A stretch of 5,283 nucleotides of DNA from Candidatus Arcticimaribacter sp. (GCA_011526275.1 WTJP01000103.1:1-5283); one strand, 5' to 3'. Shown: positions 1 through 5,283, numbered from the stretch's first letter. Numbers and translations: made by a program. Notes: generated by a model from the letters alone, not told the origin.

Positions 1-52
1 CCCAACCCTCAGAGCCGAAATCTGATATTCTATCCAGTTGAACTACTGGGCC
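1..52 (-). tRNA. tRNA-Arg (anticodon TCG), 3' part cut by window edge
   Basis: Read on the minus strand from 52 to 1, this folds as the first two-thirds of a tRNA. The 5' acceptor strand is GGCCCAG (52-46), then TA. The D-arm is GTTC...GAAT (43-40 and 30-27) with the conserved GG in its loop. The anticodon arm has a perfect 5-bp stem, TCAGA/TCTGA, around the loop TTTCGGC (20-14), which places anticodon TCG at 18-16 after the invariant T33. That anticodon reads CGA and wobble CGN arginine codons. A five-base variable loop (GGGTT) and the first G residues of the T-stem follow before the edge. The T-arm and 3' acceptor strand lie outside, so the acceptor pairing cannot be checked. Confidence 0.93.
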
Positions 53-66
53 ATTTTCAGTTGACT

Positions 67-82
67 GCGCTTTAATAAGCGC
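67..82. other. Short GC-rich hairpin upstream of the tRNA
   Basis: A perfect 6-bp inverted repeat, GCGCTT/AAGCGC, encloses the loop TAAT. On the plus strand it is followed by TATTTTTCT, the shape of a weak intrinsic terminator. However, no plus-strand gene is visible to its left, where the antisense of the tRNA lies. On the minus strand it sits 14 bases before the mature tRNA 5' end, in the probable precursor leader, where it could be a processing stem. Which role applies, if either, is open. Confidence 0.35.
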
Positions 83-130
83 TATTTTTCTGCCGTAAAT
101 GTAGAAAATTCTCACTACAAAAATTGCTTG

Positions 131-177
131 AAGCACTAGGGATTCTATTCCATCGCCTCCCTAATTATGGGGTGCTT
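131..177. repeat. Imperfect nested inverted repeat in the tRNA/DUF2911 gap
   Basis: Outer arms AAGCAC (131-136) and GTGCTT (172-177) are perfectly complementary. Immediately inside them TAGGGA (137-142) pairs with TCCCTA (158-163). The two right-hand arms are separated by an 8-base bulge, and the central loop is 15 bases. Twelve base pairs are thus possible over 47 bases. It lies just past the terminator of the DUF2911 gene on the minus strand and before the tRNA. No coding potential is seen here. It could be a structured RNA, a remnant of a longer element, or chance. Confidence 0.4.
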
Positions 178-180
178 ATA

Positions 181-206
181 AAAAGAAAAACCCGCCGAGG
201 CGGGTT
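181..206 (-). terminator. Rho-independent terminator of the DUF2911 gene
   Basis: On the minus strand, 22 bases after the stop codon of the DUF2911 gene, AACCCGCC and GGCGGGTT (206-189) form a GC-rich stem of 7-8 bp with a two- to four-base loop. It is followed directly by the T-rich tract TTTTTCTTTT (190-181). Stem, spacing and T-run are all classical, and the orientation matches the upstream gene. It should insulate the tRNA-side region from DUF2911 transcription. Confidence 0.9.
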
Positions 207-228
207 CACTTACAAAAAATGAAAAAAA

Positions 229-756
229 TTAATTTGAAAAGGGTACAGCAATACGCACTGTATCCCATCCCATGTGTAGATGAACTCCTCCATCGACACT
301 TTCAAAGGCCATGGAAAATGCCTCCAACGATTTTTTAGCTTCTTTTACTGGAACTGTTATGCGAGCCAAATCATCGTTTTGATCGTAATTATATGCACCC
401 CAAACATTGATCGCTTTGTTCAAAATAACCGTCCACTCTTTCTCGCCTGGAATGGTGTAGAGTGAATAGCTTCCTGCGGGAATTGCAGTACCTCCCAATT
501 GCATTGGGGTATGGAAGGTGATCTCTGAAGCTTCATTGGCTCCAGTTCGCCACACTTCTCCATGAGGGGCTAGTTTGGTTAAAGCACGTCCTTTCAATTG
601 TGGACGAGAATACAACACGCGAATAGACTTATTTGCATCGCGATTGCTGGTTGGGTATTGAATCATGTCTAAAGGACTTTTATCTAAACCTTTAAACTCT
701 TGTGCTGTAAGGGAAAAAGACGCCAACAATAGCGCTGACAGTAAGAAATGTTTCAT
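229..756 (-). CDS. DUF2911 domain-containing secreted protein
   Basis: A 175-residue protein of the DUF2911 family, which is common in Bacteroidota and has no established biochemical function. Residues 1-19 are an export signal: Lys near the start, a hydrophobic core (FLLSALLLASFSL), then TAQ, a usual flavobacterial signal-peptidase I boundary. The mature part should therefore be periplasmic or exported; no lipobox Cys is present. The family core follows: SNRDANKSIRVLYSRPQLKGR (about 37-57, region), GEVWRTGANEASEI (66-79), AGSYSLYTIPGEKEWTVILNK (about 94-114, region) and WGAYNYD (119-125). The C-terminus, ending near GWDTVRIAV, completes the domain, so the gene appears full length. The start is chosen because it begins the signal peptide directly. 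It is monocistronic, divergent from the 950-4240 operon, and ends in a strong terminator. No substrate or partner can be inferred from context. Confidence 0.93.
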   Translation of the reverse strand: MKHFLLSALLLASFSLTAQEFKGLDKSPLDMIQYPTSNRDANKSIRVLYSRPQLKGRALTKLAPHGEVWRTGANEASEITFHTPMQLGGTAIPAGSYSLYTIPGEKEWTVILNKAINVWGAYNYDQNDDLARITVPVKEAKKSLEAFSMAFESVDGGVHLHMGWDTVRIAVPFSN

Positions 757-889
757 TTTATTTTTTTCTTAAAGCTAGGCATTCTTTCCCCCTAAAGATG
801 TTAAATGAATGATAAAATATGAAAATCATTCCCTTCCATAATTCCACCCGATAAACTCAAAAAACGAATAGATTTCTTTGAGCAATTCC

Positions 890-919
890 TTGGGAGATAG
901 AAACAAAGGAGTAGCTTTA
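890..919 (+). promoter_or_regulatory. Candidate Bacteroidota-type promoter for the three-gene operon
   Basis: TTG at 890-892 and TAGCTTTA at 912-919 are separated by 19 bases. The Bacteroidota housekeeping promoter is TTG (about -33), a spacer of roughly 17-23 bases, then TAnnTTTG (about -7). The match is seven of eight at the -7 element if the final G is counted as a mismatch. Initiation would fall near 925-927, leaving a leader of about 24 bases before the ATG at 950. A 12-bp palindrome (TTTAAGCTTAAA, 916-927) overlaps the expected start site. Placed on sequence match and position only. Confidence 0.5.
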
Positions 920-949
920 AGCTTAAATTTAATTGGACGGTAAAGCCCT

Positions 950-1663
950 ATGAGCAAACTGTATTTTTTTCGTCACGGACAAGCCTCGCTGGGGGCCGAT
1001 AATTACGATGTACTTTCTCCGCTAGGAGAGGAACAAGCCCTTGCCTTGGGGAAATATTTAGTAGAAAAGAACATTCATTTTGATCGCGTTTTTGTGGGAC
1101 CCCTCGCACGACAAAAAGACACCTATAAAGCCGTACAAGCAATCTACAAGGAGAACAAGCTTCCTTTTCCTGTAGCAGAAGAAGTCGCTGGCCTTAAAGA
1201 ACATCAGGGCATTGAAACCATGAAAAAAGCGCTTCCGCAACTTTTACAAACCAATACTTACCTAAGACAACTGCAAGCGAGCAGTAAAGAAAACCCCGCC
1301 TTGACTAAAACCAATACGCTTTTAAGTTTTCAATATTTTTTAGGGGAATGGGCCGAAGGAAATATACAAGTAGAGGGCATGCCCAGTTGGGCCAGTTTCC
1401 GCCAAGAAGTTAAAACCGGCTTAAACACCATTTTACAGCAGGTGCAGAAAGGAGAAAATATTGCTGCCTTTACCTCAGGAGGAACCATCAGCGCTATCAC
1501 AGCGGAATGCCTTGGGCTCGCTTCCGAAAAAAAAGTAGCTGATCTCAACTTCTCCATACGAAACACCGCTTGGACTACTTTTTTATTTTCTGCTGAAAAG
1601 TTTAACTTACTTACCTTTAATGAGCTTCCCCATCTCGAGAAAGAAATGACCACTTTTATCTAG
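950..1663 (+). CDS. Histidine phosphatase superfamily (phosphoglycerate-mutase-like) protein
   Basis: A 237-residue cytoplasmic protein with no signal or membrane segment. The N-terminus has the family signature FFRHGQA, with the presumed phospho-accepting His9 and Arg8. LSPLGEEQA (22-30) and GPLARQKDT (50-58, pocket Arg54) follow as in the superfamily, and LKEHQGIE (82-89) supplies the usual acidic residue, Glu84. The second catalytic His, normally in a SHGG-type motif, is missing: the sequence is FTSGGTI (174-180), with Ser176 in its place. A helical insertion of about 50 residues (roughly 95-150) makes it longer than minimal members. ATG 950 is supported because the RHG motif begins only seven residues in, and a weak GGACGG lies 9 bases upstream. 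It opens an operon with a carboxyltransferase and an oxidoreductase, so an acyl-CoA-related substrate or regulatory role is possible. It is not likely to be glycolytic PGAM. Substrate unknown. Confidence 0.88.
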   Translation: MSKLYFFRHGQASLGADNYDVLSPLGEEQALALGKYLVEKNIHFDRVFVGPLARQKDTYKAVQAIYKENKLPFPVAEEVAGLKEHQGIETMKKALPQLLQTNTYLRQLQASSKENPALTKTNTLLSFQYFLGEWAEGNIQVEGMPSWASFRQEVKTGLNTILQQVQKGENIAAFTSGGTISAITAECLGLASEKKVADLNFSIRNTAWTTFLFSAEKFNLLTFNELPHLEKEMTTFI

Positions 1664-1672
1664 AAAAAGAAT

Positions 1673-3247
1673 ATGGCGAAAAAAGATTCACCTAAGCAAC
1701 GGAAAGATGTTGGAGAACTCAAAGCACGCCAACTTTTCCTAGACGACAAACAACGGAAGGCAGCCGTTGAAAAACGACACAGCAAGGGGAAACGCACCGC
1801 AAGAGAAAACATCAAAGACCTGTGTGACAAAGACAGTTTCGAAGAAATTGGGGCCTTACTCATCGCTGCGCAAAAAGGGCGAAAGTCGATCGAAGCACTG
1901 CGAAAGGAAACCCCAGCCGACGGACTTATTTGCGGAATGGGAAAAGTGAATTCTAAAGAATTTGAGACCAACACCACTTGTTATGTGTTGAGTTACGACT
2001 ACACCGTGCTAGCAGGAACCCAAGGTGCTTTTGGACATAAGAAAACCGATCGCATGATGGCTTTGGCAGAAAAAGCCAACGCTCCCATCCTCTTTTTTGT
2101 GGAAGGTGGTGGTGGACGCCCAGGAGATGTCGATTTTCAATTGGTTACCACCGGTGGTCTCGACCTACCCACTTGGTTTTCTTTTGCGCGATTGAGCGGG
2201 AAAATCCCACGTATAGCGATAGTGGGGGGATACTGTTTTGCAGGTAATGCGGCCATAGCAGGTTGTGCAGATGTTATTATTGCTACCGAAGATAGCTCAC
2301 TGGGCATGGGCGGTCCGGCCATGATAGAAGGAGGCGGACTAGGACAGTTCCACCCCAAAGAGGTTGGACCAGCAAATGAGCTATCCACCAAAGGAGTCAT
2401 CGATATCTTGGTGAAAGACGAAGCAGAAGCAGTTCAAGTCGCCAAGAAATACCTCAGCTATTTTCAAGGAGAGAAAAAGAAATGGACTGCAAAAGAGCAA
2501 TCGGCTATTTACAATATTCTTCCCGAAGATCGCCGATACGCTTATGACATAAAAAAAATCATCGCCACCCTAGCCGATGAAGACAGTGTTTTGGAATTAC
2601 GAAGTGATTTTGCCAAAAACATGGTCACTTCTTTCATTCGTATTGCAGGAAAACCCATGGGCTTAATCGCCAACAGCACCCGCCATTTAGGGGGCGCAAT
2701 TGACAGTGATGCAGCCGACAAAGCAGCGCGTTTTCTTCAACTGTGTAATGCCTTCGACCTACCTGTACTCTCCCTTTGTGACACCCCAGGTTTTATGGTT
2801 GGCCCAGACCACGAACAAACAGGACTCATTCGCCACGCTTCGCGCTTGTTTTTAAGCGCCGCTGCCCTAGAGGTCCCCATAATAACAATCTTAGTGCGCA
2901 AAGCCTATGGACTGGGAGCCATGGCCATGGCAGGCGGAAGTTTTCACACCTCCTATCTTAGCTTAGCTTGGCCCAGTGCCGAAATGGGCGGAATGGGTCT
3001 TGAAGGTGCGATTAAACTAGGCTATAAAAAAGAATTGGAAGCCATAGTTGATCTTGATCAACGTGAAGAGCGCTATCAAGCACTTGTAGCGGAAGCCTAT
3101 GAAAGAGGAAAAGCCATCAATGCAGCAGAAACCCTCGAGTTTGACGAAGTCATCGACCCCATAGATACCCGGAAAAGAATAACAACAGCCCTGAGCTGTT
3201 TCCCGAAAAATAAAACAAAAAACACCGGCTATATCGACAGCTGGTAA
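1673..3247 (+). CDS. Acyl-CoA carboxylase, carboxyltransferase (beta-type) subunit
   Basis: A 524-residue carboxyltransferase-domain protein, the usual length for PccB/MccB-type subunits. These transfer CO2 from carboxybiotin to the alpha or gamma carbon of an acyl-CoA. The N-terminal basic segment leads into KGKRTARENIKDLCD (38-52). The N-half crotonase-like lobe contains LSYDYTVLAGTQGAFGHKK (106-124), VEGGGGRPGD (143-152) and an oxyanion-hole region, GGYCFAGNAAIAG (185-197). The C-half has SLCDTPGFMVG (367-377) and VRKAYGLGAMAMAGG (408-422), the counterpart of the RKAYGGAY motif, then MGGMGLEGA (438-446). No biotin-attachment (MKM) or biotin-carboxylase domain is present. It starts 9 bases after the phosphatase-like gene and precedes the oxidoreductase by 15, so co-transcription is very likely. 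The exact acyl-CoA is not readable; propionyl-, methylcrotonyl- or another acyl-CoA carboxylase, or a decarboxylase-type partner, are alternatives. Confidence 0.93.
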   Translation: MAKKDSPKQRKDVGELKARQLFLDDKQRKAAVEKRHSKGKRTARENIKDLCDKDSFEEIGALLIAAQKGRKSIEALRKETPADGLICGMGKVNSKEFETNTTCYVLSYDYTVLAGTQGAFGHKKTDRMMALAEKANAPILFFVEGGGGRPGDVDFQLVTTGGLDLPTWFSFARLSGKIPRIAIVGGYCFAGNAAIAGCADVIIATEDSSLGMGGPAMIEGGGLGQFHPKEVGPANELSTKGVIDILVKDEAEAVQVAKKYLSYFQGEKKKWTAKEQSAIYNILPEDRRYAYDIKKIIATLADEDSVLELRSDFAKNMVTSFIRIAGKPMGLIANSTRHLGGAIDSDAADKAARFLQLCNAFDLPVLSLCDTPGFMVGPDHEQTGLIRHASRLFLSAAALEVPIITILVRKAYGLGAMAMAGGSFHTSYLSLAWPSAEMGGMGLEGAIKLGYKKELEAIVDLDQREERYQALVAEAYERGKAINAAETLEFDEVIDPIDTRKRITTALSCFPKNKTKNTGYIDSW

Positions 3248-3262
3248 TTAAAATAAACTACT

Positions 3263-4240
3263 ATGAAAGCAATCGTTTGTGAACAATTTGGACCACCATC
3301 TTCTCTTCAATTGAAAGATCTTCCTGCACTTGAAGCGGGAGAAAAAGAAGTGGTTATTAGCGTAAAAGCCTGTAGCTTGAATTTCCCGGATACCTTAATC
3401 ATTCAAGGAAAATACCAATACAAGCCAGAACTTCCCTTTACCCCTGGTAGTGATATCGCCGGAATAGTAAAAGCGGTGGGAAGCAAGGTGAAAAATGTAA
3501 AAGTGGGCGATGAGGTTTTTGGATTTGTACCCAATGGAGGTTTTGCTGAAGAGGTCGTTGCACCCGCTAAAAACGTATTCCCCAAGCCACCCATGATGAA
3601 CAATGCCGTTGGGGCTTCTTTTTTAATGGCTTATGGTACTTCCTACCACGCTTTAAAAAACAGAGCACAGCTCAAAGCGGGGGAAACCTTAGTTGTTTTG
3701 GGTGCCTCTGGAGGAGTAGGACTAGCCGCAGTTGAATTAGGGAAGTTGATGGGCGCCAAGGTCATTGCCTGCGCTTCAACCGACGAAAAACTGGCGCTTT
3801 GCAAAGAATACGGTGCCGAGGAAGGTATAAATTATAGTACGGAAGACTTAAAAACCCGTATCAAAGAACTTACCGACGGGAAAGGAGCCGATGTAATTTA
3901 TGATCCTATAGGCGATAAATTCTCGGAACCCGCCTTACGTGCCATGGGCTGGGAAGGTCGCTTTTTGGTGGTTGGTTTTGCCGCTGGGGAAATCCCTAAA
4001 ATACCATTGAATTTAGCTTTGCTAAAAGGCTGTCAAATTGTGGGAGTATTCTGGGGGTCTTGGGCCATGCAATTCCCCAATGACAATATGCAAAACACCA
4101 TGGAACTCATCCAATGGCATGCGCAAGGAAAATTAAAACCACACATCCACGCTATCTATCCACTGGAAGAGGCCCAAAAAGCCATGGAAGAAATGATGCA
4201 GCGAAAAGTACGCGGAAAAATTGTGATTGAGTGCAGCTAA
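3263..4240 (+). CDS. Zinc-independent NADPH:quinone oxidoreductase family protein (MDR superfamily)
   Basis: A 325-residue medium-chain dehydrogenase/reductase of the quinone oxidoreductase-like branch, full length. The N-terminal GroES-like domain includes VKACSLNFPDTLIIQGKYQ (34-52), PFTPGSDIAGIV (58-69) and VGDEVFGF (81-88). The Rossmann domain carries the dinucleotide-binding turn GASGGVGLAAVELGK (147-161), followed by GAKVIACASTDEK (164-176), the type that usually prefers NADPH. The catalytic zinc ligands and the four-Cys structural zinc loop of alcohol dehydrogenases are absent, and the C-terminus ends in the familiar RGKIVIE. The likely reaction is NADPH-dependent reduction of a quinone, enone or enoyl-CoA-like substrate in the cytoplasm. 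As the last gene of the operon after the carboxyltransferase, it may reduce an acyl-CoA-derived intermediate, which is inference. Its stop codon abuts that of the convergent yqeY-like gene. Confidence 0.92.
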   Translation: MKAIVCEQFGPPSSLQLKDLPALEAGEKEVVISVKACSLNFPDTLIIQGKYQYKPELPFTPGSDIAGIVKAVGSKVKNVKVGDEVFGFVPNGGFAEEVVAPAKNVFPKPPMMNNAVGASFLMAYGTSYHALKNRAQLKAGETLVVLGASGGVGLAAVELGKLMGAKVIACASTDEKLALCKEYGAEEGINYSTEDLKTRIKELTDGKGADVIYDPIGDKFSEPALRAMGWEGRFLVVGFAAGEIPKIPLNLALLKGCQIVGVFWGSWAMQFPNDNMQNTMELIQWHAQGKLKPHIHAIYPLEEAQKAMEEMMQRKVRGKIVIECS

Positions 4241-4247
4241 TTAGCTG
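4234..4247. repeat. Perfect 14-bp palindrome over two abutting stop codons
   Basis: CAGCTAATTAGCTG is its own reverse complement, and its centre is the 4240/4241 boundary. The left TAA ends the oxidoreductase gene and the right TTA is the TAA of the convergent GatB/YqeY gene, so both genes end AGC TAA (Ser-stop) inside it. In RNA it could form a 5-bp stem with an AATT loop. Neither strand shows a strong T-run after it, so it is at best a weak bidirectional terminator. Confidence 0.7.
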
Positions 4248-4693
4248 TTCAATTGTGCTTTTACGATGGTAGAAATGGTTTTGCCATCGGCTTTGCCTGC
4301 CATTTCTTTGGAGGCCATACCCATAACTTTTCCCATGTCTTTCATCCCTTCAGCGCCTGTTTTTTCAATAATAGCCTGAATGATAGCAGTGATTTCTTCT
4401 TCCGAAAGCTGTTCGGGTAGAAACTGAGCAATTACTTCGGCTTGTGCTTCTTCAGGCTCGGCCAAGTCAGGACGGTTTTGATCGCGGAAAATTTGAGCGG
4501 AATCTTTGCGTTGTTTCACCAATTTCTGCACCAGTTTTATCTCCTGCTCATCGCTTAAAGTATCGCTACCGCCTGCAGAGGTTTGCTCTAACATTACCGC
4601 CGATTTAATTGCGCGCAAAGCTTCTAATTTCAAACTGTCTTTGGCCCGCATCGCGGTTTTAATCTCATCGGTTAAATTGGCTAAAATTCCCAT
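4241..4693 (-). CDS. GatB/YqeY domain-containing protein
   Basis: A complete 150-residue protein of the YqeY family, matching the usual length of about 150. The family resembles the C-terminal domain of GatB, the tRNA-dependent amidotransferase subunit, and is thought to contact tRNA; its cellular role is not firmly known. Recognisable parts are the N-terminal helix with LTDEIKTAMRAKDSLKLEALRAIKSA (region 7-32), the charged QKLVKQRKDSAQIFRDQNRPDLAE segment (region 56-79), FLPEQLSEEEI (91-101) and the C-terminal block MGKVMGMASKEMAGKADGKT (120-139). It is all helical, highly charged, cytoplasmic and has no membrane segment. The ATG lies 5 bases after the ftsZ stop codon, so it is almost certainly on the same transcript and possibly translationally coupled. 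The ftsZ-then-yqeY order is common in Flavobacteriia. No terminator follows the stop before the convergent gene begins. Confidence 0.95.
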   Translation of the reverse strand: MGILANLTDEIKTAMRAKDSLKLEALRAIKSAVMLEQTSAGGSDTLSDEQEIKLVQKLVKQRKDSAQIFRDQNRPDLAEPEEAQAEVIAQFLPEQLSEEEITAIIQAIIEKTGAEGMKDMGKVMGMASKEMAGKADGKTISTIVKAQLNS

Positions 4694-4698
4694 CTAAA

Positions 4699-5283
4699 TT
4701 AATCTACGTTATCGTGTAAAAAAGAGTTATTTGATCGCAACTGTATATCGTCGTTGCTGTCTTTACCTAATGAAAAAGTAGAAGGCGACTGCTCTTCTGA
4801 AGGAGCATCGAGTTCAAAGCCCAAACGCTTGTAAGCGGGCTGTCGCTCCATTTCTTCAATGCGGTTTAAATTATTTTTAAAGGTGTAATTGAATTGCTTC
4901 AATTGCTCCTTGCGTTTTTCGTTTTGCTTTGAAATGCTTTCGCGTATCGATTGATCGAAAGGATTTTCCTGCGCTGCCGGTTGAACTGGTGTTTCTGGCA
5001 CGTCCGTTTTTTCGATCACTTTTAGGTCCAAATCATCTTGAGCTTCCACCACTAGGTCTTCCTCCATAGTGGGAGTAGGTTGCTCTTCCAAATGGAATAC
5101 TTTCGGTGCCTCTTCTTCCTCTACAGCTTCGGTAATTGGCGCTGTATTTAAAGGCAACTCAAATTCGAATTGAATCTGTTGTTCCTCTTCTTTCCCGATA
5201 ATTTCGTGATCGACGACCTCAATTTCATTCAAACTGGCCGTGATATCGTTGAAGATGAATTCATCTTCTTGCTCCAACACTGG
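4699..5283 (-). CDS. ftsZ: Cell division protein FtsZ, C-terminal part (5' end outside window)
   Basis: The last 194 codons plus stop of an open frame that runs off the right edge, continuing through a GTG (Val) and a CCA (Pro) codon, so no start codon is in view. The GTPase and tubulin-like core are outside. Visible first is a long acidic, low-complexity linker rich in Glu and Asp (about residues 1-108 of the fragment), then a charged helical stretch, SIRESISKQNEKRKEQLKQF (112-131). RIEEMERQPAYKRLG (141-155) contains a PAYKR element resembling the conserved C-terminal peptide through which FtsZ binds FtsA. A Ser-rich spacer leads to the extreme tail IQLRSNNSFLHDNVD (180-194), which I recognise as typical of flavobacterial FtsZ. 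The protein polymerises into the division ring. The identification rests on the tail and on the yqeY neighbour, since the catalytic core cannot be seen. Confidence 0.9.
   Translation of the reverse strand, partial: PVLEQEDEFIFNDITASLNEIEVVDHEIIGKEEEQQIQFEFELPLNTAPITEAVEEEEAPKVFHLEEQPTPTMEEDLVVEAQDDLDLKVIEKTDVPETPVQPAAQENPFDQSIRESISKQNEKRKEQLKQFNYTFKNNLNRIEEMERQPAYKRLGFELDAPSEEQSPSTFSLGKDSNDDIQLRSNNSFLHDNVD

Noticed and set aside
100..119. Short inverted repeat TGTAG/CTACA upstream of the tRNA.
   Set aside because: Only five base pairs around a 10-base loop in AT-rich DNA, well within chance expectation.
96..120. Possible tRNA promoter on the minus strand: TACATTTA (103-96) with TTG at 120-118.
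   Set aside because: The spacing is only 14 bases, shorter than the 17-23 expected for Bacteroidota promoters, and no better -33 element is present at the right distance.
280..465. Plus-strand open frame of 61 codons opposite the DUF2911 gene.
   Set aside because: It lies fully within a well-recognised gene on the other strand and its translation shows no family features.
948..1653. Three minus-strand open frames opposite the phosphatase-like gene.
   Set aside because: They are antisense shadows of a gene with clear catalytic motifs; their translations are low-quality and lack any promoter or recognisable domain.
1660..2400. Open frames on both strands overlapping the carboxyltransferase gene (1660-1977, 1767-1949 and 2137-2400).
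   Set aside because: The carboxyltransferase frame is unambiguous and full length, and these overlapping frames have no independent support.
3403..3603. Minus-strand open frame inside the oxidoreductase gene.
   Set aside because: It is antisense to the conserved GroES-like domain and has no recognisable product.
4506..4697. Plus-strand open frame with Cys and Ser residues opposite the GatB/YqeY gene.
   Set aside because: It is the complement of a helical, charge-rich gene, which commonly produces such spurious frames.
5278..5280. GTG as a start codon for a separate 193-residue acidic protein.
   Set aside because: The frame stays open to the window edge and the C-terminus matches FtsZ, so the GTG is an internal Val codon and not a start.

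Overview
The window looks like chromosomal DNA from a member of the Bacteroidota, most likely class Flavobacteriia. The main evidence is the far end of an ftsZ gene on the minus strand, which encodes the RIEEMERQPAYKRLGFELD block and the terminal IQLRSNNSFLHDNVD tail typical of flavobacterial FtsZ. It is followed by a GatB/YqeY-domain gene, a familiar flavobacterial gene order. The DUF2911 protein, weak Shine-Dalgarno sequences and a TAnnTTTG-like promoter element point the same way. I see no insertion sequence, phage gene or CRISPR array.

Layout from left to right. (1) Positions 1-52 hold the 5' two-thirds of a tRNA-Arg(TCG) on the minus strand, cut by the window edge. (2) Positions 53-228 are non-coding. 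They hold a short hairpin, a longer imperfect inverted repeat and a clear intrinsic terminator for the next gene. (3) Positions 229-756, minus strand, encode a secreted DUF2911 protein. (4) Positions 757-949 are a divergent intergenic region with a plausible plus-strand promoter. (5) Positions 950-4240, plus strand, form a compact three-gene operon: a histidine-phosphatase-fold protein, an acyl-CoA carboxylase carboxyltransferase (beta-type) subunit and a zinc-independent NADPH:quinone oxidoreductase-like protein. (6) Positions 4241-5283, minus strand, carry a GatB/YqeY-domain gene and, upstream of it in transcription, the 3' end of ftsZ.

The three plus-strand genes are separated by 9 and 15 bases and are enclosed by a divergent gene on one side and a convergent gene on the other, so the operon appears complete in this window. 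Its content suggests acyl-CoA chemistry (carboxyl transfer plus an enoyl or quinone-type reduction), but the substrate cannot be read from the sequence. No biotin carboxylase or biotin carrier gene is present, so those partners must be encoded elsewhere. The phosphatase-like protein has Ser where the family normally has its second catalytic His.

The right side is a cell-division gene with a housekeeping follower. The operon and yqeY meet tail to tail with no intergenic base: the two TAA stop codons abut inside a perfect 14-bp palindrome. Nothing in the window amounts to a clearly new biological system. The points most worth following are the operon as a unit, its atypical active sites and the junction palindrome.
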